A DNA stretch of 64,000 nucleotides from Paractinoplanes pyxinae (GTDB lineage Bacteria > Actinomycetota > Actinomycetes > Mycobacteriales > Micromonosporaceae). Of this stretch, positions 24,599-35,083 are shown piece after piece (within the stretch, counting starts at the first letter, position 1; each line of letters starts with the position of its first letter). The stretch lies in the NCBI RefSeq assembly GCF_026626335.1, contig NZ_JAPNTZ010000029.1:1-64000 (forward strand). The letters run 5' to 3'. The notes below the pieces were generated by a model. That model did no database searches. It saw nothing but the letters and a program-made list of their open reading frames with translations, and had not been told where the DNA came from. Made by a program: the position numbers and the translations under genes.

Positions 24599-25180
24599 GT
24601 GAGCCTGCCCCCGTCCATCCTCCCCGGCACACTCGCCGCTTACCCACAGCCGGAGCTCACCACCCCAACCGGCCTCACGTTGCGCCCCTGGGAAGCGGCC
24701 GACGCCCCCGCGTTCCTCAGCGCCTACGACGATCCCGCCATCCAGCAGTGGCATCCCCGGCACCCCGCCTCCGAGGCGCAGGTGCTCGAGTGGTTCGCCC
24801 TCTACCGCACCAACTGGACCCACGAACGCGGCGCCAGCTGGGCAATCACCCGCACCGGCGAGGTTGTCGGCCGCATCGCCCTGGGCAACTTCGACCTCCA
24901 CGCCGGAATCGCCGGCTTCGCCTACTGGGTGCTCCCCGTCGCCCGCGGCACAGGCGTAGCCCCGAGCGCCCTTTCCGGTGTCAGCACGTGGGCTTTCGCC
25001 TCCGGCTTCGAGCGCCTGCACCTGAGCCACTCCACCCGCAACACCCCGTCCTGCCGCGCAGCCACGAAGGCCGGCTTCCCCCTGGAGGGCACCAAACGCA
25101 ACGAGGCCCCCCACGCCGACGGCCGCCACGACATGCACCTGCACGCCCGCATCCCCAGCGACAGTAATCCTGCTGTTTGA
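24599..25180 (+). CDS. GNAT-family N-acetyltransferase (RimJ/RimL-like)
   Basis: This is a 193-aa acetyl-CoA-dependent acetyltransferase. It has LTLRPWEAADAPAFLSAY at the N-terminal strand-helix, GEVVGRIALGNFD in the middle strand, VLPVARGTGVAPSAL as the acetyl-CoA pyrophosphate loop (Q/RxxGxG/A) and NTPSCRAATKAGF near the end. RimJ/RimL relatives acetylate protein N-termini or small amines; the substrate is unknown. The start is GTG 24599, 22 bp after arsM. A hairpin follows the stop. Confidence 0.8.
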   Translation: MSLPPSILPGTLAAYPQPELTTPTGLTLRPWEAADAPAFLSAYDDPAIQQWHPRHPASEAQVLEWFALYRTNWTHERGASWAITRTGEVVGRIALGNFDLHAGIAGFAYWVLPVARGTGVAPSALSGVSTWAFASGFERLHLSHSTRNTPSCRAATKAGFPLEGTKRNEAPHADGRHDMHLHARIPSDSNPAV

Positions 25181-25185
25181 AGACC

Positions 25186-25202
25186 TCGGGGCTCCGCCCC
25201 GA
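25186..25202 (+). terminator. Hairpin terminator after the acetyltransferase
   Basis: TCGGGGC-TCC-GCCCCGA is a perfect 7-bp stem 5 bp after the stop. Elements of this type are very common downstream of actinomycete genes. Confidence 0.65.
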
Positions 25203-25249
25203 ACCCCGGCCATCGCTGGAGAGCACTCTGGCGATGGCGACGCCAGGTG

Positions 25250-25384
25250 GGCTTGGGGGCTCTCCGTTCAACGACAGCCGAGAGCAAATCGCAAGGCCGA
25301 GAAGGACGCAAGCAAAGAGCGGCTTGCGTCCTTCTCGCCCTCACGATGAGCGGCGACTGCCGTCGCCCGGAGAGCCCCCAAGCC
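25250..25384. repeat. Nested long inverted repeats
   Basis: The outer arms GGCTTGGGGGCTCTCCG (25250-25266) and their perfect complement (25368-25384) are 17 bp each. Inside is a perfect 16-bp stem (25298-25313 with 25322-25337; CGAGAAGGACGCAAGC and complement) with an 8-nt loop. The whole can fold as a long hairpin with an internal arm. Confidence 0.85.
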
Positions 25385-25806
25385 TGAGGCAACCTTTTAA
25401 GAGAACTGCGAACCTCAATCCCCACTACCGCGGTCGGACCCGACAAAATCCTGCCACCCCGCGAGGCTCAGTTCCCCCACAAGGAGGGCCACCACCCCTC
25501 CCCTGACGCCGCTGCCGACGTCACCGAGCAACGGCGCGGATTCGACGCTCACTAGGAAGTCCCAAGCCCGTTGCGGTTCGGCCGAGCCTTGAACCGAATG
25601 CTCAGCACACGAATGACCAAGACGGAGCCGAAGGCGACCGCAACCGGCACGGTACGAACGCGAAACCCACCACGAAGGCCCGCCCGGGTGACAGAACCGC
25701 CCAGCTTCAGCCACAGCGCGGAAGCCAGACCACAAACCCGCACGGGTCCACCCAGCCCAGCCATGCACCCAGAGAAGCACCGACCACAACGCTAGAACAA
25801 GGGAAT

Positions 25807-25889
25807 CCCCGGCAAGGCCGGGGACGAGGGCGCTCACGCAAAGCATAGAGACGGTTTTCCAGCTTGCGTGGGCGCCCTCGTCCCCGGCC
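25807..25889. repeat. 26-bp-arm inverted repeat with competing short hairpin
   Basis: The arms 25816-25841 and 25864-25889 pair over 26 bp with one mismatch, around a 22-nt loop. A second possible stem, CCCCGGC-AAG-GCCGGGG (25807-25823), uses the same left-arm bases, so the two folds are mutually exclusive. It probably serves as a bidirectional terminator for the esterase transcript; an attenuator-like switch is speculative. Confidence 0.7.
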
Positions 25890-25955
25890 GTCAAAGCGCA
25901 AGAAATCCGCGGTTTAATAAGGCCCGGAAACACAACGTTCCCGGGCCAACAACCA

Positions 25956-26906
25956 CTAGGCCAACGCCCGCTTGAGAGCATCCAACCGCATAGCCCAAAT
26001 CCGCTGAGACAACGCAGCATCAGCAGCAAACGTCTCAGCAGCGTGATAACTCCCCGGGTGCACGTGCAATTCGGTAGGCACCCCAGCCGCCATCAACCTC
26101 TGAGCAAACGCGATGTCCTCGTCCCGGAACAGATCCACCGTCCCCACGTCAATGAACGCCGGCGGCAACCCCGCCAGGTCGGAAGCCCGGGTCGGCGCCG
26201 CGTACTGATCCGCCGGCTTCCCACCCAGATACCAGGCCCAAGCTTCGATGTTCCCCGCCCGATCCCAGATCCCGATATCCACGATCTCATCGCTCGACGC
26301 CGTAGTGTTCGTGTCGTCGATCATCGGATAGATCGGCATCATGAACTTCAGCGCCGGCCCTCCCCTGTCCCGGGCCAGCAACGCCGTGGCGATCGTCAGT
26401 CCACCGCCGGCGCTCGCCCCGTAAATGGCCAGCCTTTCCGGATCGAAGCCCAGTTCAGCCGCGTTCTTGGCCATCCACACGAGCCCCGCGTAGCAGTCCT
26501 CGACCGGCGCCGGGTGCGGGTGCTCCGGCGACAGCCGGTACTCGACCGACACGACCAACGAGTTGGTCTGGTCGCAGATGAGCGTCGCCGGCACATCCTC
26601 GCCTTCGACGCTGCCCAGGATCATTCCTCCGCCGTGGATGTAGAAGATTCCCGGCAGGGTGCCGGTCGCGTTCACCGGCCGGTAGATGCGGACCGTGATG
26701 TCCGGCTCGCCTTCGGGGCCGGGAACCGTACGGTCTTCTTTGCTGACGTTCGGGTTTTCCGGCACTTCGATGCCGCTGAGCATCGCTTCGACGGTGGCCC
26801 GGCGCTGCACGATGTCCGGGACCGAATTGAACCCTCCCTGCATCGCTTCGAGCAGCTGGTCGAGGGGCACCCGCACTTCGGGGTCGATCAGTTCACGACG
26901 TGACAT
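25956..26906 (-). CDS. Alpha/beta hydrolase (HSL-type esterase)
   Basis: This is a 316-aa esterase of the hormone-sensitive-lipase group. The oxyanion motif is IHGGGMI (around residue 90) and the nucleophile elbow is GASAGGG. The catalytic Asp lies near VDLFRDED and the His in HPGSYHAAE. The start ATG 26906 has CCGGAGGAG upstream. It follows the monooxygenase gene by 19 bp on the same strand. Baeyer-Villiger oxygenase plus esterase is a known ketone-degradation pair: the oxygenase makes the ester and the esterase cuts it. Codon third positions look less GC-rich than in the neighbours, hinting at transfer. Confidence 0.85.
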   Translation of the reverse strand: MSRRELIDPEVRVPLDQLLEAMQGGFNSVPDIVQRRATVEAMLSGIEVPENPNVSKEDRTVPGPEGEPDITVRIYRPVNATGTLPGIFYIHGGGMILGSVEGEDVPATLICDQTNSLVVSVEYRLSPEHPHPAPVEDCYAGLVWMAKNAAELGFDPERLAIYGASAGGGLTIATALLARDRGGPALKFMMPIYPMIDDTNTTASSDEIVDIGIWDRAGNIEAWAWYLGGKPADQYAAPTRASDLAGLPPAFIDVGTVDLFRDEDIAFAQRLMAAGVPTELHVHPGSYHAAETFAADAALSQRIWAMRLDALKRALA

Positions 26907-26925
26907 GCAAACTCCTCCGGACGGA

Positions 26926-28562
<1,637 letters not shown>

Positions 28563-28687
28563 GGGCGGACTCCTGGCGGATCGAGGGGACGCCGGCGGCG
28601 GGCGCCGGGCTGTGATGCGCGCTGTGGAGAGAGCTCGAGCGGTCTCCGTCACCAGTGGTGACCAGGTCGTGACGTAGGCCACAACCT

Positions 28688-28712
28688 AGAATGCATTCTG
28701 CATTGAGTCAAT
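28688..28712. promoter_or_regulatory. Two adjacent palindromes upstream of the monooxygenase
   Basis: AGAATGCATTCT (28688-28699) is a perfect 12-bp palindrome. ATTGA-G-TCAAT (28702-28712) is a perfect odd palindrome just beside it. They lie 126 bp before the monooxygenase start, in a short AT-richer stretch. This is a likely repressor site (TetR-like by appearance), with no regulator gene adjacent. Confidence 0.45.
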
Positions 28713-28745
28713 GTTTCGGAGACGTTTCCTTCGCGCGACGAAACA

Positions 28746-29411
28746 TCAGACCTCTCGACGGCCCGGGACGATCAAGCCGGTCTCGTACGCGGTCACGACC
28801 ACCTGGGCCCGGCTGGAAAGATCGAGCTTGGACATGAGCCGGGCCAGGTGCGTCTTCACCGTCGCCTCGCTCACCACCAGCGACTGGGCGATCGCCGCGT
28901 TCGTGCGCCCGGTGCCGACCAGCCGCAGGATCTCGGTCTCGCGGGCGGTGAGCGGGGTCAGCGCCGGCGTCGCATCGCCGGCCCGCGCGGGCGGCACGAA
29001 AGCCTCGACGAGCCGGCGCGTCACGCTGGGTGCCAGCAGAGTGTCACCGTCGGCGACCGTTCGGATGGCTGCCAGCAGACGGTCGGGCGGCGTCTCTTTG
29101 AGCAGGAAACCGCTGGCGCCGGCCCGCAGCGCGGCGTAGACGTACTCGTCGAGATCGAAAGTGGTCAGCACCAGCACGCGCGGCGCGGGCCGGGCGGCGG
29201 CGACGATGCGGGCCGTGGCCGCGATGCCGTCGGCGCCCGGCATGCGGATGTCCATCAGGACGACCTGGGGGCGCAGCCGGACCGCCAGCTCGACGGCCTG
29301 CCGGCCGTCGGCCGCTTCGCCGACCACCTCGAAGCCCGGCGCCGCCCTGATCAGGGCGGCCAGTCCGGCCCGCACGAGGATCTGGTCGTCGGCGACGAGC
29401 ACGCTGGTCAT
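28746..29411 (-). CDS. NarL/FixJ-family response regulator
   Basis: This is a 221-aa response regulator. Its receiver has the phosphorylation site Asp54 in VVLMDIRMP and Lys in FLLKETPP. The C-terminal LuxR-type HTH is TARETEILRLVGTGRTNAAIA and SEATVKTHLARLMSKL. The start ATG 29411 overlaps the stop of the upstream kinase by 4 bp (ATGA), so the two form a cognate pair. Targets are not apparent; the monooxygenase operon just downstream on the same strand is one candidate. Confidence 0.9.
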   Translation of the reverse strand: MTSVLVADDQILVRAGLAALIRAAPGFEVVGEAADGRQAVELAVRLRPQVVLMDIRMPGADGIAATARIVAAARPAPRVLVLTTFDLDEYVYAALRAGASGFLLKETPPDRLLAAIRTVADGDTLLAPSVTRRLVEAFVPPARAGDATPALTPLTARETEILRLVGTGRTNAAIAQSLVVSEATVKTHLARLMSKLDLSSRAQVVVTAYETGLIVPGRREV

Positions 29412-30544
29412 CGGGCCCGGACTTCTCCCTCCCCTCCCCTTTCCCCTGCGGGAAGCGGCAGGGTCAGCCGGACTTCGAATCCCCCGCCCGGCCGGGGCGC
29501 AGCCGCGAGCGTACCGCCGTACAGCAAGGCCCTTTCCCTCATGCCGATCAATCCCTGCCCGCCGTGCTCGCGATTGTCCGGGGCCCGGATCCCGTAGTCG
29601 CGTACGGTCACTTCGATCTCGTCGTCGGCGTAGCGCACGGTGACCGTGGCCGTCGCCGGCGCCGCGTGTTTGAGCACATTGGTCAAGCTCTCCTGCACGA
29701 TGCGGTAGACGCACAGGTCAAGCCCGGACGGCAGCGGGCGCGGCTCGCCGATGACCTCGACGTCGACCGGCACCCCGGCGGCGCGTACGCGGTCGGCCAG
29801 AGCCAAGATCCCCGGCATCCCCGGCGCGGGCGCGTCCGCCGGTTCCTCGTCCGCGCGCAGCAGCGACAGCACCCGCCGCATCTCGCCCAGCGCCTCCCCG
29901 CTGGTCGCCAGCACCGTGTCCATCGCGCCCTCGGCCGTCACCGGGTCGGCCCGCAACACGTACCGGGCCAAGCCGGCCTGCACGGCAACCACCGACATGT
30001 GGTGGGCGACCACGTCGTGCAGTTCGCGGGCGATGCGCAGCCGCTCTTCGGTGACCGCCTGCCGCGCCCGCGCCTCGTGGGCGGCGGCGAGCTGGCGGGC
30101 GCTGTCGCCGGCCTTGGCGATGACGGCGGGGACGGCCAGCCCGGTCAGCAGCACCCCGGCCGGCGAGGCGAAACCGGTCCGCAGGCCGGTGATGATCCAG
30201 ATCAGGGGGCATCCGGTCAGGAACACGGCGGTGATCCAGCGCGGCTGGGTGGCCGCCACCGTGTACATCGCCAGGAGGACGCCGTACGTGCTGACGACCG
30301 GGTTGTAGCCGAGCAGGATCTGCCACGTCCAGAAGCCGTAGCAGGCGAGCAGCACGGTCACCGGCGCCCGGCGGCGGAACACCACCGGCAGCGTGGCCAG
30401 CGCCGACAGCACAGCCGCGGGCAGGTCGAACGGACGCCAGCGACCCGTCTCGTCGTCCAGGCCCTGCAGGATGCAGACCGCCGCCAGGGCGACCGCGAGC
30501 ACGGCGTCCACGACCGGCGGCCACCACCGGGAACGCCACCACAT
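29408..30544 (-). CDS. Sensor histidine kinase (NarL-partner, HisKA_3 type)
   Basis: This 378-aa kinase has four to five N-terminal membrane helices with short loops. The dimerisation/phosphoacceptor segment is RLRIARELHDVVAHHMSVV, with His in ELHD. The ATPase domain shows QESLTNVLKHA and GQGLIGMRERA. It senses at the membrane; the signal is unknown. The ATG at 30544 is preceded by TATGGT with 6 bp between, suggesting a leaderless transcript. ATG 30604 is an alternative with no ribosome site. It is coupled to its regulator by ATGA. Confidence 0.85.
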   Translation of the reverse strand: MWWRSRWWPPVVDAVLAVALAAVCILQGLDDETGRWRPFDLPAAVLSALATLPVVFRRRAPVTVLLACYGFWTWQILLGYNPVVSTYGVLLAMYTVAATQPRWITAVFLTGCPLIWIITGLRTGFASPAGVLLTGLAVPAVIAKAGDSARQLAAAHEARARQAVTEERLRIARELHDVVAHHMSVVAVQAGLARYVLRADPVTAEGAMDTVLATSGEALGEMRRVLSLLRADEEPADAPAPGMPGILALADRVRAAGVPVDVEVIGEPRPLPSGLDLCVYRIVQESLTNVLKHAAPATATVTVRYADDEIEVTVRDYGIRAPDNREHGGQGLIGMRERALLYGGTLAAAPRPGGGFEVRLTLPLPAGERGGEGEVRAR

Positions 30545-30652
30545 CCGCGCACCATAGCGGCGTACGCGGGTCAGGTCGTCAACCCAGAGGTGTAGGTGTT
30601 TCATACCGGTGCGGCACGACAACCCGTCGACGCGGGTCGATAGTCGACAGGC

Positions 30653-31093
30653 ATGAGAAAACTGTTGCTCATCCCTTTGTTGGTTCTGGCGTCGGTGCTG
30701 GCCTTCGCCCCACCGGCGCTGGCGGCCGAGGTGGTCGGCCCGCTGCGCAGCACCTGCCGGGTGAACGGCAAACTCGTGCTGTTCTGGACGTACGCCTATT
30801 ACCCGACGTCCGATTACAAGAGCTTCACCGTCCACCGAGTCGCCTGGAGCACCCAGCCGTCGTTCAAGCCGTCGCGCGTGGTGATCAGCGTCAAGAAGTC
30901 GAACGGCAAGGGCGAGGTCGTACGGATCTGGGGCGGCGCCGCGACCAGTCTGCGCGACGTCGGAGCCACCGGTGACACGGGAGCACCGTGGGGCACGAAA
31001 CGCTATTCGACGTCCGCCTATGTGGGCATCTTCGCCCGGTTCTATCTGAACGGCAGCAAGTCCTGCGTGACCCCGGTGATCAACGTGCAGTGA
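30653..31093 (+). CDS. Small secreted protein of unknown function
   Basis: This 146-aa protein has a clear Sec signal peptide (MRKLLLIPLLVLASVLAFAPPALAA, cleavage after residue 24 or 25). The mature part is basic and Ser/Thr-rich, with two cysteines (RSTCRV near residue 35 and SKSCVT near 138) that could form one disulfide. I do not recognise the fold. It is divergent from the sensor kinase and followed by the hemerythrin gene after 58 bp. Confidence 0.7.
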   Translation: MRKLLLIPLLVLASVLAFAPPALAAEVVGPLRSTCRVNGKLVLFWTYAYYPTSDYKSFTVHRVAWSTQPSFKPSRVVISVKKSNGKGEVVRIWGGAATSLRDVGATGDTGAPWGTKRYSTSAYVGIFARFYLNGSKSCVTPVINVQ

Positions 31094-31151
31094 GGTGTGC
31101 CCGTCGCCTTCCTGGGTAAGCGGCCGCCGCTCGCCTACCTAGGAGAAGAAA

Positions 31152-31703
31152 ATGACCAGCGACGTCGTCGACATTCTGACCAGCGACCACCGGGACGTCA
31201 CCGCCCTGATCGGCGAGATCTGGACGATCCGCGACCCGGAAATGCGCCGCGACTTGACCGACACGGCGATCAGTGAGCTCGTGCGGCACGCGGTCGCCGA
31301 GGAGATGTACGTCTACCCGGCGATGAAGAAGTACCTGCCGAACGGCGAGAAGTCGGTCGAGCACGACGTCGAGGAGCACAAAGAGCTCGAAGAGGCGATG
31401 AAAAGCCTCGAGGACCTCGACGTGAGCAGCCCCGAATTCGACGAGTCGTTGCGCAAGCTCGAAGCCATCCTGGCCGACCACGTGCAGGACGAGGAGTCCG
31501 ACCAGTTCCCCGAACTGCGCCGCCTGGTGCCGGCCGAGGAACTGGTCGAGCTGGCCGGCAAGGTCGAGACGGCCAAGAAGCTGGCGCCGACCCGACCGCA
31601 CCCGGGCGCTCCCAACAACGAGCTGTTCCACAAGCTCGTCGGGCCGGGCGTCGGGCTGGTCGACCGCCTGCGCGACAAGCTGACCGGCCGCGCCACGAAG
31701 TAG
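31152..31703 (+). CDS. Hemerythrin-domain (HHE) protein
   Basis: This 183-aa four-helix-bundle protein carries the HHE cation-binding pattern: DHRDVTAL (His13), RHAVAEEMYVYP, EHDVEEHKELEEAM and DHVQDEESDQFP. These residues can bind a di-iron site. Such cytosolic proteins respond to oxygen, NO or oxidative stress in actinobacteria. A strong AGGAGAAGAAA site precedes ATG 31152. A basic C-terminal tail (residues about 145-183) lies outside the bundle. Its end is 3 bp from the convergent DUF1501 gene. Confidence 0.9.
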   Translation: MTSDVVDILTSDHRDVTALIGEIWTIRDPEMRRDLTDTAISELVRHAVAEEMYVYPAMKKYLPNGEKSVEHDVEEHKELEEAMKSLEDLDVSSPEFDESLRKLEAILADHVQDEESDQFPELRRLVPAEELVELAGKVETAKKLAPTRPHPGAPNNELFHKLVGPGVGLVDRLRDKLTGRATK

Positions 31704-31706
31704 AGG

Positions 31707-32906
31707 TCACCCGGCCAGATCGAGGCGGCCGCGCCAGCCGTCCAGGATCTGGCCCGGGTCGGCTTCCAGGACGTCGGCCAGCAGCATCGCGTAGACGTCG
31801 CGGAAGTCGGTCGTGAACTTGAGGTCGCCGTCGTCGAGGTCGGTCAGGCTCGGGGGCTCCCCGTGCAGGCCGCCCTCGATGCTGTCGCTTATGAGAAACA
31901 CGTTGGACGCGGTGCCATGGTCGGTGCCGTCGGAGGCGTTGGCCCGCACCCGGCGTCCGAACTCGGAGTAGACGGCGACGACCACGCCCTTGCCCGCCAT
32001 GCGCTCGGCGAACGCGGCGAGGGCCTTGTCCAGCTTGGCCAGCAGCGACTTCTGCGCGTCCTTGCCGTCGGCGTGCAGGTCGAAGCCGCCCAGCGACACC
32101 GAATAGACGCGGGTCGCCACGTTCGCCTCGATGCAGCGCGCGACCAGCGCGAGTTGCTGATCCAACGGCGGCGCGGCGCCCCCGGTCGCGGTGGCCGGCG
32201 CGTCGGCGTCGTCGTCCTCGGCGATCGGGGCGTTCGAAACCAGGTCCCGTACGCGTGACAGGTCCCCGAAGCAGGCGGCCGCCCGGGCCAGCGCGGCCGG
32301 CTCGCCCGCGACCGGTGCGCCCATCCTGGTCAGGAGTTCCGGCGTCACTCCGGCCGGCAGCTTCAGTTCGCCGCCCGGGACGGTCGCGCCCGCGCTCCTG
32401 GCCCCGGCCAGCAGCGGCGGCAGCACCGGCTCGAACGAGATCGCCAGCCGCGGATCGCCGCCGGCCGTGTCGAGCCAGCGTCCCAGCCAGCCGGTGGTGC
32501 CGGGCCGGTCGGGCTGGGCGGTCTGCCAGATGTCCATCGACTGGAAGTGGCTGCGGTTCGGCTTCGGATAGCCGACACCGCGCACAATGGCCAGCCGTTT
32601 CTCGCCGAACAGCTTGTGCAGCCCGGGCAGACCCGGGTTGAGCGCTTCCCCTTCGCCGAGGTCGAGCAGTTCGTCCGCCGAGTAGGCGAAGTCGGGCCGG
32701 GCAGCGGCATAGGCCGGATCCGCGTACGGGATGACGGTGTTCAACCCGTCGTTGCCCCCGTACAACGTGACCAGCACCAGCGTCTTGGCCTGCGGGTCAC
32801 GGTCGCCGGCGGTCGCCAGAATTTCCCGTACGCCCACCGCGCTCGCCGCCGCAGCCGCCGTCACACCGCTGGCGATCAGAAACCGCCGCCTGGTGATGGT
32901 GTCCAT
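31707..32906 (-). CDS. DUF1501 family protein, Tat-exported
   Basis: This 399-aa protein has a twin-arginine signal at its start (TRRRFLIASGVTAAAAASAVG). The body carries DUF1501 hallmarks: LVLVTLYGGNDGLNTVIPY, then LPGLHKLFGEKRLAIVRGVGYP, NRSHFQSMDIWQT, GGFDLHADGKD and EFGRRVRANASDGTDHGTA. These resemble sulfatase/phosphatase-fold proteins of unknown activity. It is typically paired with a DUF1800 gene, as here (33053-34264, 146 bp upstream on the same strand). The export route fits cofactor or folded-protein secretion. Confidence 0.85.
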   Translation of the reverse strand: MDTITRRRFLIASGVTAAAAASAVGVREILATAGDRDPQAKTLVLVTLYGGNDGLNTVIPYADPAYAAARPDFAYSADELLDLGEGEALNPGLPGLHKLFGEKRLAIVRGVGYPKPNRSHFQSMDIWQTAQPDRPGTTGWLGRWLDTAGGDPRLAISFEPVLPPLLAGARSAGATVPGGELKLPAGVTPELLTRMGAPVAGEPAALARAAACFGDLSRVRDLVSNAPIAEDDDADAPATATGGAAPPLDQQLALVARCIEANVATRVYSVSLGGFDLHADGKDAQKSLLAKLDKALAAFAERMAGKGVVVAVYSEFGRRVRANASDGTDHGTASNVFLISDSIEGGLHGEPPSLTDLDDGDLKFTTDFRDVYAMLLADVLEADPGQILDGWRGRLDLAG

Positions 32907-33052
32907 GTCTGTCCTCTCGATCGGTAGCGATTCGGACCATCGGCGTCCGCTTCGGGCAGCCAGAGCCGGCGGCTGGTCGGGCCGGCGGTGATTCACCGGA
33001 CTGCCGGCTCGGCCACGGCCGGGTCGAGGCTGAGCAGCCGCCATGTCCCACG

Positions 33053-34264
33053 TCAGTGGACGGCGTACTCCGGGCTGGCCAGGCCGAGCGCGAGCAGTCG
33101 GCGCGGGTCTTTGGTGGCGGTGAGCACGGCATTGGTGCGGTCGCTCCAGCCGTCGACGGCAAGCAGGTCGGCCAGAGCTTCGACCCGGTCGGCGCCGGCG
33201 AGGCCGTTGACGTCGGCCTTGGCCGCCAGCTTCTGCCCGGCCCGCAGCCGGGTCAGCGTCGACGAGGTGGTGAGCCAGGCCGCCCCCTCGGGCCAGCCAC
33301 CGACCGACGGCGGTCGCAGTGGCACCTGCCCGAGGGCCTTCAGGAACGGCTCGGTGCCGTCGGGCTTGAGACCCAACTGGCGTACGGCGCCGACTACCCA
33401 CTCGACCGGCTGCTTGACGAGAGTGCCGGCGGTGGCAGCGAAGGCGGGCGCCGTACAGATTCCCTTGAGCAGGGTTGTCGTGTCCCGTCCGCTGACAGCC
33501 GGCGCCTGCCCGGGACCGCCGTAGCGCGCCCACAACCGGCCGAGGATGAACGGCAGGTGAGCTGATTGTCCGACGATCAGATCGGCGTACGAGTCGACGT
33601 CGTCCACCTTGCCGCCGAGCAGGGCGACCGCCTGATCGTCGTGCCGCCGGGGCACCAGCCGCGCCTGGCCGGTGGCCCGATCGACCTGCCAGCCGGTCAG
33701 CACCCGGGCGCCGGCCTTCACGTCGGCTTCGGTGTACTCCCCCACGCCGAGCGTGAACAGCTCCATGACCTCACGGGACAGGTTCTCGTTGGGCGCCTTG
33801 CGCGTGTTCTTCTGCCCGTCCAGCCAGACGATGAGCGCGGGGTCGCGCAGCATCGCCCGCACCAGCGGCCCAGTTGGCCCCGCTCCGTACCGGCGGAATG
33901 TCTGCTGCTGGCCGAGCATGAGGTGGGCCGAGCGCACCTTCTGCACGCTGGTCGCCCAGTGCCCGTGCCAGAAGAACGTGAGCTTCTCAGCCGCCGTCTC
34001 GTCGGCGACCATCCTGGCCACCCACCACCTCGTCAACACGCTGACCTGCTCACGCTGCTTCTTACGAGCGGCTTGCCGTTCCTCCTTGCTGCCCCCAACT
34101 GCCGGCGCCGCACCGAGGTCAGGCGGTTCCGGCACCGCAGCCGGCCGCAACAACCGCTCAAGCGTGGCGTCATAGCCAGCCCGAACACCCGCATCAACCT
34201 CAGCCGACGTAGGCCCGAAGGTGAGCCGCCGCAGCAGATGCATCACCAGAAGTCGATCGCTCAT
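33053..34264 (-). CDS. DUF1800 family protein
   Basis: This 403-aa protein belongs to DUF1800: HLLRRLTFGPTSAEVDA at the N-terminus, LTFFWHGHWATS, DPALIVWLDGQKNTRKAPNENL with the adjacent SREVMELFTLGVGEYTEADV, and the C-terminal RRLLALGLASPEYAVH. Its function is unknown. It is almost always next to a DUF1501 gene, which follows here. No signal peptide is visible, although its partner is Tat-exported. Upstream is an 819-bp repeat-filled region with no gene. Confidence 0.85.
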   Translation of the reverse strand: MSDRLLVMHLLRRLTFGPTSAEVDAGVRAGYDATLERLLRPAAVPEPPDLGAAPAVGGSKEERQAARKKQREQVSVLTRWWVARMVADETAAEKLTFFWHGHWATSVQKVRSAHLMLGQQQTFRRYGAGPTGPLVRAMLRDPALIVWLDGQKNTRKAPNENLSREVMELFTLGVGEYTEADVKAGARVLTGWQVDRATGQARLVPRRHDDQAVALLGGKVDDVDSYADLIVGQSAHLPFILGRLWARYGGPGQAPAVSGRDTTTLLKGICTAPAFAATAGTLVKQPVEWVVGAVRQLGLKPDGTEPFLKALGQVPLRPPSVGGWPEGAAWLTTSSTLTRLRAGQKLAAKADVNGLAGADRVEALADLLAVDGWSDRTNAVLTATKDPRRLLALGLASPEYAVH

Positions 34265-34289
34265 GCCGCGACGCTAAGCGCCACATGTA

Positions 34290-35060
34290 AGCGTCACGTA
34301 AGCGCCAGATACGCCGTTCGTTCAGGCCGCCACCCACAAGCGACAACGTCCGCCACCCAAAACGTGCACCACAACCAACAAACGAGCAGCTTCGGCCATA
34401 AACGTGCAGCGTCAGCCGACACAACGCTCACGCTCACGCTCACTCAATCGGCATGCAGCTTCAGCCGCCCCCGCTCAATCGGCGCGGAGCTTCAGCCGCC
34501 TCTGCTCAACCGGCTGCGCTCAGCCAACCGTCCTCAATCGGCCGTGTTCCGTCATCTGCGCTCAACCGGCCCGTTTCGCCAGCCGCATTCCGCCGACCGC
34601 GCTCAGCTAGCCGCCCTCAGCTCGCCGCCCTCAACCGGCCGCGCTCCCGCCATCCGCGCTCAACCGGCCCGTTCCGCCAGCCGCGCTCAGACAGCTGCCC
34701 TCAGCTCGCCGCCCTCAACTGGCCGCGCTCCCGCCATCCGCGCTCAACCGGCCCGTTCCGCCAGCTGCGCTCAGCCAGCCGCGCTCAACCGTCCGCCCTC
34801 AGCCGGCCGCGTTTCGTCTTCTGCGCTCAGGCCGCCACCCACAAACGAGCACTTCGGCCTGGCTGGAACGAGCAACCAAACCCGCAAACGAGCAGCTTCG
34901 TCCATCAACGTGCAATTTGGGCTGGCACCACGCTCAAGCTCGCTCAATCGGCGCGCAGGGTCGGGCGGCCGCTTTCGGCCAGTCGCGTTCGGGCAGCCGC
35001 CACCGGGCGACCGCGCTCGGTCAGCCGCGCTCGGCCGGCCGGAACTCGCGGGGTTCCGGC
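34290..35060. repeat. Low-complexity degenerate repeat region with an 84-bp duplication, no gene
   Basis: The space between the dioxygenase end and the DUF1800 start is made of drifting CGCTCAACCGGC / GCCCTCAGCTCGCC-type units about 15-20 bp long. Within it 34613-34696 and 34697-34780 are near-identical 84-bp copies. Long open frames cross it in several phases, as expected from its lack of stop triplets, but their peptides are Ser/Ala/Pro/Arg strings and not proteins. Confidence 0.75.
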
Positions 35061-35083
35061 CGGTCGGCGGTGGCGGAGTGGGG

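Larger units (their letters stand above)
25181..25955. other. 775-bp convergent intergenic region without a convincing gene
   Basis: This lies between the ends of the acetyltransferase and the esterase genes. It holds a terminator hairpin, a nested pair of long inverted repeats (25250-25384) and another long inverted repeat (25816-25889). Between them (25385-25815) are only short open frames with codon use unlike the neighbours. One 70-codon minus-strand frame (25552-25764) has a hydrophobic stretch but no ribosome site I can defend. Confidence 0.6.

Noticed and set aside
25415..26029. A minus-strand open frame of about 200 codons in the convergent gap
   Set aside because: It overlaps the esterase end, crosses a large hairpin, and its peptide is Trp/Gly/Arg-rich with no ribosome site or domain.
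34290..35060. A secreted or structural repeat protein in the low-complexity region
   Set aside because: No start with a ribosome site; all three plus-strand phases are open only because stop triplets are rare in the repeat, and unit lengths are not consistently multiples of three.
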